A DNA stretch of 11,036 nucleotides, taken from the NCBI GenBank assembly GCA_021784975.1, contig JAJYGU010000305.1:1-11036 (forward strand). Direction: 5' to 3'. A program made the translations under genes and the position numbers. A model generated the notes under the pieces. That model saw only the letters and a list, made by a program, of their open reading frames with translations, was not told where the DNA came from and searched no databases. Source of the DNA: Planctomycetota bacterium (GTDB lineage Bacteria > Planctomycetota > Planctomycetia > Pirellulales > Thermoguttaceae). This document shows, piece after piece, positions 6,243 through 11,036 of this stretch. How positions within the stretch are numbered: position 1 is the first letter of the stretch; every line of letters begins with the position of its first letter.

Positions 6243-7244
6243 TCACTCCTCCGCCGGTTGGCTGTTGGCCGACGGCTGATCGGGGCCGCCAGTCTTGGAT
6301 GGACTTCGGTGTTGCGCCGACTGATCCAACGACTGCATGATCCGGTCGACGCGGCGGCCCAATTCCTCCAACTGCTTTTCCACTCGATCCTCGAAGGAGG
6401 AACCAGGCGCGTCCTTCGCTGCCGGCGGCTTGGCAGCGGCGGCTCCCGCCGCCCGGCCCGGCGACCGTTCGATGCCGACCAGGCCGCCCGGCCCGCGTCC
6501 CAACATCCCTTCCACGTACGGGCGAACGTGGTCGGGCAGTCTTTGCAACTGGTTCTCCGTGGTTTCCCATTTTTGATCGCCGCGGGTCACGGTGATCTTG
6601 GCGGGCTGACCGCCTTGCTTGCTTATCACGACGCCCATGTCCGACGGCATGGGTGGCATGGGCTCGTGCGGCAGGATCGCCCCCGGATGCCAGATGCGGA
6701 AATGGAGCGGTCCCGCGGTCCCCTGGTCGGCCCATTGTTGCTCCATCCACTTCTGAATGGTGCTCCAATCGGAGGCTTCGGGCGGAAGCGGCAGTCCGCG
6801 CATCGCCTGCTCTGGCCGCTTGGCGGGCACCACGTCGACGGTCGTTCGTTTGCCGGCGTGGATCAACTCAAGGGCCATCTTTCCGGTCTTGGCCCGCTCC
6901 ACCGCCTGGATCAGGTCGCCCATCGACATCAACGGCTTGCCACCGACCGACCAGAGAATGTCGTGGCGAGCAATGCCCGCCTTGGCGGCTGGGCTGTCCG
7001 GCATGACCGCCGCCACCAGCAAGCCCTGCTTCTCAGGCAACTGCAACTGTTGGCGCAGCGCGGCCGACACGGGCGAGCACTCCACCCCCAGCCAATACTT
7101 TGGCGGGGCGGCACTGAGGCCGCTAATTGCACCCGGAATTGTACCGGGCGCAGGCCCAGACGCGACCTGTGCCGCCGCGGCCGTCGCGGCCAACAGCAAC
7201 AATGCGGCGCCTAATCCCAATATCCTCGATTCTATTCTTGACAC
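6243..7244 (-). CDS. Secreted PDZ-domain protein
   Basis: This 333-residue protein has a signal peptide (about 1-25, with a hydrophobic LGLGAALLLLAATAAAA core and a likely cut near AAAA/QV), so it acts outside the cytoplasmic membrane. One PDZ domain spans about 50-140: YWLGVECSPVS, then the peptide-groove and turn region 'GLLVAAVMPDSPAAKAGI', 'DILWSVGGKPLMSMGDLIQAVERAKTG' and 'MALELIHAGKRTTVDVVPAKRP'. No protease domain is present, unlike DegP or HtrA. The middle is proline-rich, and 283-308 (FEDRVEKQLEELGRRVDRIMQSL) is a likely coiled coil before a low-complexity polar tail. It is the last gene of the ECF sigma operon, 24 nt after the membrane protein. The start is GTG with GGGAG (7253-7257) 8 nt upstream. 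A sensor or partner for the membrane protein is inferred, not shown. Confidence 0.85.
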   Translation of the reverse strand: MSRIESRILGLGAALLLLAATAAAAQVASGPAPGTIPGAISGLSAAPPKYWLGVECSPVSAALRQQLQLPEKQGLLVAAVMPDSPAAKAGIARHDILWSVGGKPLMSMGDLIQAVERAKTGKMALELIHAGKRTTVDVVPAKRPEQAMRGLPLPPEASDWSTIQKWMEQQWADQGTAGPLHFRIWHPGAILPHEPMPPMPSDMGVVISKQGGQPAKITVTRGDQKWETTENQLQRLPDHVRPYVEGMLGRGPGGLVGIERSPGRAAGAAAAKPPAAKDAPGSSFEDRVEKQLEELGRRVDRIMQSLDQSAQHRSPSKTGGPDQPSANSQPAEE

Positions 7245-7268
7245 GTCAACTTCTCCCTCGCAGCAAAC

Positions 7269-8012
7269 TCAGTAGGCCGGATTCCTATTGGCGTGTACGT
7301 CGACTTGATCGACCGGCACCACCAGAATCCGCCCGTCTTTCATGGGCACGGGAAGGAACTCTCGTTGCTGGCGGACCTCGTGTCCCGTGCGTTGCAACGC
7401 CTGCACTACGTTCTCGGGAATAGCCGGCGGCAGGCTCCGCAGCCATGTCTCGTCGAGGTTGGGGCGTTCCCTAGCCGGCACCTCAAGCCAAGGGCTGCCG
7501 TCCCCGCTATCGGAAGGCGACAGGGTAACCAGCCGCCAGGCTCCTTCCCGCCCAGCCGGGGGTTGCAATTGCCCGGCCCCGCGGCCCTGATCGGCGAGGG
7601 CCGATTCGCCGCCCGGCAGCGATGTCAACCGGCCCACTGTATCTGGCGGATTAAGCGGGTTGTTCGGCCGGCCGCTCCGCGGCAGCCACGATCCGATGAG
7701 CAGAGCTCCCAGAAAGAAACAGGCCGCCATTGCCAACGCGGTCCGCGCCTGGGCCCGCCAGCGACCCCTCGGCCGCGCGCTTCCGATTGCGGTAGTGGGC
7801 TGGGACCAATCGGAACCGGCAACGCGAATAGCTTTCGATTGGCGGAGCGACTCTTGCCAGCACTGGGCCTCCAGAAACGCCAGCGCACACCGTCTCCATC
7901 CGCCCGGCTCGTGGTCCAAACCGTTCAACAGGCTGCGTCTCTCGTCTTGATTCAATTCGCCGTCGACCAAGCGGTCGAAGCGAGGATCATCATTTGGCCT
8001 GGACTCTTTCAT
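7269..8012 (-). CDS. Single-pass membrane protein, presumed anti-sigma factor of the ECF operon
   Basis: This is a 247-residue protein from ATG 8012; a GTG two codons earlier (8018) is an equal alternative, and neither has a clear ribosome binding site. The cytoplasmic N-terminus (about 9-60) begins DPRFDRLVDGELNQDERRSLLNGLD and continues 'WRRCALAFLEAQCWQESL', a layout seen in many planctomycete proteins next to ECF sigma genes. It lacks the HxxxCxxC zinc motif of ZAS anti-sigma factors. One membrane helix follows (about 90-110, RTALAMAACFFLGALLIGSWL), then an outside part rich in proline and glycine with a more ordered end (from about 185: 'NLDETWLRSLPPAIPENVVQALQRTGHEV'). It starts about 33 bp after the sigma gene and is followed 24 bp later by the PDZ gene. 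The anti-sigma role is inferred from position, size and topology. Confidence 0.8.
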   Translation of the reverse strand: MKESRPNDDPRFDRLVDGELNQDERRSLLNGLDHEPGGWRRCALAFLEAQCWQESLRQSKAIRVAGSDWSQPTTAIGSARPRGRWRAQARTALAMAACFFLGALLIGSWLPRSGRPNNPLNPPDTVGRLTSLPGGESALADQGRGAGQLQPPAGREGAWRLVTLSPSDSGDGSPWLEVPARERPNLDETWLRSLPPAIPENVVQALQRTGHEVRQQREFLPVPMKDGRILVVPVDQVDVHANRNPAY

Positions 8013-8045
8013 GGCCACGTACCCGCTTTCACGCCTTGCATCCCC

Positions 8046-8624
8046 TTACCCGTCGACACTTACCAGGTTCAAAGCGGTCAATTCCGACCGCAGCCGCTGC
8101 CTGGCGCGGTGTAGCCGCGCCTCGACGGCACTTTCGCTAATGCCTAAGTGGTCGGCCAGTTCCCGGTAGCTCCACTGTTCGATGTACTTGAGCATCAAAA
8201 TCTCCGCGTCATGCCGCCCGAGCCGTGCGACCGCCTGCCGCACTTGATGGCGGCGTTCCTCGGCGAGCAACCACGCCAGCGGGTCGGGATCGCGATTATC
8301 GCCTTCGCGGGGTTGGTTTCGGCGGGCAACTCGCTCGATTAGTTTCCGCCGCCGCCCGTGTTTGCGACGATACAATAGCGTCTGCCGGACCGCCAACCGA
8401 TAAAGCCAAGGCGCCGCTTTCTCGCGATCAACCAGTGGTGCGCGCTGACGGATGGCCGCCAAAGCCACCTCTTGCATGACCTCATCGATCGCTTGGGGTT
8501 CCCCCAAGCGAACAGCCACGACCGTCCGCAGCCAGCGATCATTCTCCGCCAATAAGCGAGCCCAATCGACACTGCCCACTTCGGCCCCAGGGCCGACTGG
8601 TGGTCGCGGCTCAGATTTTATCAT
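8046..8624 (-). CDS. ECF-type RNA polymerase sigma factor (sigma70 family)
   Basis: This is a 192-residue sigma factor from ATG 8624; GTG 8630 two codons earlier is possible. It has region 2 (about 22-88, with 'AIDEVMQEVALAAIRQR' and 'PWLYRLAVRQTLLYRRKHGRRRKLIERV', the part that binds core and the -10) and region 4 (about 120-180), whose helix-turn-helix SYRELADHLGISESAVEARL reads the -35. Regions 1.1, 1.2 and 3 are absent, as expected for ECF factors. It heads a three-gene operon with a presumed membrane anti-sigma and a secreted PDZ protein, so it probably responds to a signal from outside the membrane. No good ribosome binding site is seen; GTTACCGCGTAAC lies 14 bp before the ATG. It is divergent from bioF. 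Confidence 0.93.
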   Translation of the reverse strand: MIKSEPRPPVGPGAEVGSVDWARLLAENDRWLRTVVAVRLGEPQAIDEVMQEVALAAIRQRAPLVDREKAAPWLYRLAVRQTLLYRRKHGRRRKLIERVARRNQPREGDNRDPDPLAWLLAEERRHQVRQAVARLGRHDAEILMLKYIEQWSYRELADHLGISESAVEARLHRARQRLRSELTALNLVSVDG

Positions 8625-8637
8625 GGCCACAAGAGAA

Positions 8638-8650
8638 GTTACCGCGTAAC
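8638..8650. promoter_or_regulatory. Palindrome GTTAC-CGC-GTAAC in front of the sigma gene
   Basis: This is a perfect 5+5 bp dyad with a 3-bp centre, 14 bp upstream of the sigma-factor ATG. It sits in the spacer shared with bioF, 8 bp from another dyad at 8658-8677. It could be an operator or a structure in the sigma mRNA leader. Confidence 0.35.
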
Positions 8651-8657
8651 GATGAAT

Positions 8658-8677
8658 CTTGCACGCCAGGTTGCAAG
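8658..8677. promoter_or_regulatory. Dyad CTTGCA-N8-TGCAAG in the sigma/bioF spacer
   Basis: This is a perfect 6-bp inverted repeat with an 8-bp centre, spanning 20 bp, a size that suits a dimeric DNA-binding protein. It overlaps the predicted -35 of the bioF promoter (TTGCAC, 8659-8664), so binding would probably repress bioF and could also affect the sigma operon on the other strand. Confidence 0.4.
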
Positions 8678-8687
8678 TGGTTATGCT
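8659..8687 (+). promoter_or_regulatory. Possible bioF promoter (TTGCAC-N17-TATGCT)
   Basis: TTGCAC (8659-8664) and TATGCT (8682-8687) are 17 bp apart. The -10 matches consensus at four of six positions and the -35 at three. Transcription from near 8694 would give a leader of about 108 nt before the ATG at 8802. This is consistent with starting bioF there and not at an earlier in-frame ATG at 8652. Confidence 0.35.
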
Positions 8688-8725
8688 GTCGGCGGTTGCG
8701 GTTCAGAATCACGAGCCGCGTCGGA

Positions 8726-8740
8726 CCGGCTACGAGCCGG
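8726..8740 (+). repeat. Small hairpin CCGGCT-ACG-AGCCGG in the bioF leader
   Basis: This is a perfect 6-bp stem with a 3-base loop, 61 bp before the bioF ATG and inside the predicted leader. It has no T-tract, so it is not a clear attenuator. It may slow ribosome or polymerase passage, or be incidental in GC-rich DNA. Confidence 0.35.
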
Positions 8741-8801
8741 CAGCCGTCGCCTTCAGCCGGGGACTGCCCGCTTCTGTTCTGTGCACCCAATATCAAATAG
8801 C

Positions 8802-9971
8802 ATGCCCAATTCTACGCATCCATCGCTGGATTGGCTCGATGCCGAATTTGCTGCTTTGGAACAGCAAGGGTTACGGCGTCGGCGGTTTGCGCGAGCGGGC
8901 GCATCCTCCATCCGGGTGGTTCTTGACGGTCTGTATCTCGTCAATTTCGGTTCCAACGACTATTTGGCGTTGGCGGGTGATCCTCGGCTGGCCCAGGCCG
9001 CCATCGAAGCCACTCGCCGCCAGGGATGGGGGAGCGCGGCCAGCCCGCTTATCACCGGGTATGCGATTGCCCACCAACAGCTCGAACAACGGATCGCGGA
9101 GTTCGAGGGGACCGAGGCGGCGTTGCTGTTTTCCTCGGGCTTTGCCGCCAACACCGGGACGCTCGCCGCCCTGGTCGGGCCGGGCGACGTGGTCTTCTCC
9201 GATGGCAAGAACCATGCCAGCCTGTGCGACGGCGGCCGCCTCTCGCGGGCGGATGTGCGTATCTATCCCCATGGCGATTGGCGGCGTCTGGAATCGCTGT
9301 TAACTGGTTCGCGCCGCTATCGCCGGCGATTGATCGTCACCGACAGCCTTTTCAGCATGGACGGCGATTGCGCACCCTTGGCCGAATTGGTCGAGTTGGC
9401 CGAGCGATTCGACGCCATGTTGATGATCGACGAGGCCCACGCTACCGGGGTGTTTGGCCAGCACGGCCGCGGTGTGGCGGAACAGTTGGGCGTCGAGTCG
9501 CGGATCCCAATTCGGGTAGGCACGCTTAGCAAGGCCCTCGGCTCGATGGGTGGGTTCGTCGCCGGCAGCCGCCGGTTGATCGAGTGGCTGGTCAACCGCG
9601 CCCGGCCCTACATTTTTTCCACCGCCGCCCCCGCGGCCATCGCCGCCGCGGCCCTGGCCGCGCTGGACATCGTCCGCGACGAGCCGCAACGACGCGAGGA
9701 TTTGCTCACTCGGGCAGCGGCGCTCCGCGACACGCTCCGCAGCCTCGGCTGGAACGTGGGCAATTCGGTCAGCCAAATCATTCCGCTGGTCGTCGGCGAG
9801 CCCGATCGGGCAATCGCACTTTCTCAGAAACTCCGCCAACGCGGGCTTTTCGTCCCGCCTATCCGCCCGCCAAGCGTGCCCAAAGGCGAGGCCTGCCTGC
9901 GGATCAGTCTTACGAGCGGACATACCGAGGAGATGATTACCACGCTGGTCGAGGGGTTGAGCCGCCCATAG
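8802..9971 (+). CDS. bioF: 8-amino-7-oxononanoate synthase (biotin synthesis)
   Basis: This 389-residue, PLP-dependent alpha-oxoamine synthase condenses pimeloyl-ACP (or -CoA) with alanine, the first step of biotin ring assembly. Visible motifs are the N-terminal 'NFGSNDYLALAGDPRL', 'GSAASPLITGY', 'ALLFSSGFAANTGTLAAL', H138 stacking on PLP (KNHASLCDG), 'DSLFSMDGDCAPL', D210 and H213 in MIDEAHATGVFG, the Schiff-base lysine K244 in GTLSKALGSMGG, and the C-terminal 'VPPIRPPSVPKGEACLRISL'. The FSMDGD and GTLSKALG forms favour BioF over 2-amino-3-ketobutyrate CoA ligase, a close relative that cannot be fully excluded. ATG 8802 gives the normal length; an in-frame ATG at 8652 would add 50 residues with no family match. 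No ribosome binding site is evident. No other bio gene lies in the window, so this one is an orphan. Confidence 0.93.
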   Translation: MPNSTHPSLDWLDAEFAALEQQGLRRRRFARAGASSIRVVLDGLYLVNFGSNDYLALAGDPRLAQAAIEATRRQGWGSAASPLITGYAIAHQQLEQRIAEFEGTEAALLFSSGFAANTGTLAALVGPGDVVFSDGKNHASLCDGGRLSRADVRIYPHGDWRRLESLLTGSRRYRRRLIVTDSLFSMDGDCAPLAELVELAERFDAMLMIDEAHATGVFGQHGRGVAEQLGVESRIPIRVGTLSKALGSMGGFVAGSRRLIEWLVNRARPYIFSTAAPAAIAAAALAALDIVRDEPQRREDLLTRAAALRDTLRSLGWNVGNSVSQIIPLVVGEPDRAIALSQKLRQRGLFVPPIRPPSVPKGEACLRISLTSGHTEEMITTLVEGLSRP

Positions 9972-9983
9972 CGGTATCGTGAC

Positions 9984-10042
9984 GGGTGCCATGCTCGCGT
10001 GAGCCTGTCCTGCGTTGTGAAAGCGACGCGAGCGTGGCATCC
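9984..10042. repeat. Long imperfect inverted repeat, possible dispersed element or terminator of bioF
   Basis: The left arm (9984-10000, GGGTGCCATGCTCGCGT) pairs with the right arm (10026-10042, ACGCGAGCGTGGCATCC) over 17 bp. The two mismatches are both G-U pairs in RNA, and the loop is 25 nt. It begins 13 bp after the bioF stop, so the plus-strand RNA would carry a strong 3' hairpin, but there is no T-tract. The wobble-preserving differences and the terminal GGGTGCCA/TGGCATCC ends suggest a mobile-like or dispersed palindromic repeat. Confidence 0.6.
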
Positions 10043-10058
10043 ACCGAGAACCGGCCGA

Positions 10059-10202
10059 TCATGCCTGGGGCTTAAGGGAGAGTCGGAACCGCCCGTCCAC
10101 TACGCCGGGTACCGTGATGTCCTCGTACTTTTGAATCACGATCTCGCCAACGCGGTCCTATTGCCTCCGATACCGCAACTCGGCGTCGATTGTGGCTCTA
10201 TT
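10059..10202 (-). pseudogene. Possible gene remnant with in-frame stop
   Basis: On the minus strand this 248-bp gap reads as protein-like sequence with GC-rich third positions: NRATIDAELRYRRQ, a TAG at 10158-10160, then DRVGEIVIQKYEDITVPGVV and DGRFRLSLKPQA to a TGA at 10059-10061. The mix of charged and hydrophobic residues looks like a real beta-rich domain end and not a chance frame. It lies just downstream of the lipoprotein gene, in another frame. It could be the decayed 3' end of a lost gene, or a 25-residue ORF from GTG 10139. No family is recognised. Confidence 0.3.
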
Positions 10203-10219
10203 GCCGCCGGCGCGCGGCC

Positions 10220-11014
10220 CTACGAGCCGGCCTCGGCCAGCCCGCGGAGATGATCCAGCAGCGCCGCATTGGGCTGCTCGATCACCCGCGTCAATCGCAG
10301 CGAAATGGGTTTGGATGGATCGCCGCGGCGCAGATCGGCCAAGTAGCCCCGCAGCACCCCGGTGCGCTCAACGGCCGGCTCCAAGAGGAAGTGGACCCAT
10401 GCCCAAGCTTCGGCATAGTCGTCTTGCGTCATGGCAAACGTCGACGGGAAGTGTTCCAGCCGCCGCAGGTTGGGCTGCCAACGCTGCTGGCGGATCTGGT
10501 CGAGCAGGCGCTCAAGAAGCTGCCGGTTCAGACCATGTTGCCCGCGCGGGACCTCGTAGTACTTGGCCAGTCCCTCATCGAGCCACAACGGGATGTTGGG
10601 GACCACCGAGTGCAGGTAGGCGTGGGTCACCTCGTGGCGGAGGTCGTCGCCCATGCGGTCGCCCCATTGGGCGTACACCGAGAGCCGCGAGTCGGTTTCC
10701 AGAAAGAAGGCGCGGCGATTGGGAAACTTCGGATGATGCAGCCGTATGAAGGCCTCGAATCGCTCCTGGCTCTCGAACAAATAGACGTGAATCGGTTCGT
10801 CCGAGCTGGGCAGCCCCAATTGCCGGCAGATGTCGGTGCGCAGGGCCGTCAATTCATCGAAGAGCCGATGGTGCGCCGCCAGCGGAAAATCGCTGTGGAT
10901 GACAAGCTGCTGGCGGACCAGGGTGTTGGCATTGGGCAGCGTCAGGCGAGTGGTCCACAGGCCCGCGCAGCCGCAAACCGCGAGCAGCAATGCCAGGAGA
11001 AGAGGACGATGCAC
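10220..11014 (-). CDS. Predicted lipoprotein with gluzincin-type zinc peptidase motif (DUF1570-like)
   Basis: This is a 264-residue predicted exported protein. The N-terminus (MHRPLLLALLLAVCGCAG) is a lipoprotein signal; C16 after VCG is the likely lipid-bearing cysteine, with C14 as alternative. The middle carries HEVTH (H127, E128, H131) followed 15 residues later by E147 in LWLDEGLAKYYE, the HExxH-E zinc site of gluzincin peptidases, as in the DUF1570/peptidase MA-like proteins common in planctomycetes. All metal and catalytic residues are present, so activity is plausible; substrate unknown. The N-terminal part (35-110) is an alpha/beta lead-in with 'IHVYLFESQERFEAFI'. The GTG at 11014 is chosen because it precedes the signal peptide directly. 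No ribosome binding site is visible, and the frame stays open to the window edge, so a longer N-terminus is not excluded. Confidence 0.8.
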   Translation of the reverse strand: MHRPLLLALLLAVCGCAGLWTTRLTLPNANTLVRQQLVIHSDFPLAAHHRLFDELTALRTDICRQLGLPSSDEPIHVYLFESQERFEAFIRLHHPKFPNRRAFFLETDSRLSVYAQWGDRMGDDLRHEVTHAYLHSVVPNIPLWLDEGLAKYYEVPRGQHGLNRQLLERLLDQIRQQRWQPNLRRLEHFPSTFAMTQDDYAEAWAWVHFLLEPAVERTGVLRGYLADLRRGDPSKPISLRLTRVIEQPNAALLDHLRGLAEAGS

Positions 11015-11036
11015 GTCGGGGTTGTAGCAAATTTGC

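Noticed and set aside
6144..7214. Open plus-strand frame opposite the PDZ gene
   Set aside because: The translation is Arg/His/Leu-rich with no motif; the minus strand has a signal peptide and a PDZ domain.
8730..10231. 12-mer CTACGAGCCGGC found at 8730-8741 and 10220-10231
   Set aside because: In 11 kb of GC-rich DNA a shared 12-mer is expected by chance, and the second copy is inside a coding end.
9999..10253. 84-codon plus-strand frame after bioF
   Set aside because: It starts inside the hairpin loop, has no ribosome binding site and no recognisable motif, and overlaps the lipoprotein end antisense.
1..11036. CRISPR array, tRNA, rRNA, insertion sequence, phage or defence genes
   Set aside because: No regularly spaced repeats, cloverleaf-like segments, transposase or integrase motifs were found on either strand.

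Overview
This window looks like chromosomal DNA of a GC-rich planctomycete, probably of the Pirellulales type. That is an inference from protein style and not a database result. The clues are the Gfo/Idh/MocA oxidoreductase with the 'LLSRxRRKGYELP' tail, the gluzincin-like (DUF1570-type) lipoprotein, an ECF sigma gene followed by a single-pass membrane protein and a PDZ protein, and several genes without a clear Shine-Dalgarno sequence. No IS element, integrase, tRNA, rRNA or CRISPR array was found. There is no gene-free stretch longer than 300 bases.

Layout, left to right. (1) The 3' end of a Gfo/Idh/MocA oxidoreductase (+) converges on hcp, a class I hybrid cluster protein (-), with a nested palindrome between them. 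(2) hcp is divergent from a Crp/Fnr-family regulator (+). The 150-bp spacer holds a good sigma70-type hcp promoter (TTGTCA-N17-TAGAAT), two small dyads and a near-consensus FNR/DNR box (TTGAC-N4-ATCAA). The regulator carries the E-x-x-S-R recognition-helix residues that read such boxes, so this is probably a nitrosative or anaerobic stress unit. (3) The regulator ends 5 bp from the end of truB (-). truB overlaps sppA (-) by an ATGA junction, so sppA-truB is a translationally coupled pair. (4) A sugar-phosphate isomerase/epimerase-like TIM barrel (+) starts at a GTG with a strong ribosome binding site.

(5) A three-gene minus-strand operon follows: ECF sigma factor, single-pass membrane protein (presumed anti-sigma), and a secreted PDZ protein with a C-terminal coiled coil. 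It ends at a GC hairpin with a T-tract near 6122-6156. The layout suggests an envelope-sensing circuit: sigma in the cytoplasm, regulator in the membrane, PDZ sensor outside. (6) The sigma gene is divergent from an orphan bioF (+) across a spacer with two palindromes. (7) Just past bioF lies a long imperfect hairpin that looks like a dispersed repeat. It is followed by a short coding-like remnant with an in-frame stop (-). The window closes with a predicted zinc-metallopeptidase-like lipoprotein (-).

The most interesting parts are the Fnr-box/regulator/hcp unit, the sigma/membrane/PDZ operon with the dyads at its head, and the hairpin-plus-remnant region after bioF. The sequence alone does not prove any wholly new system.
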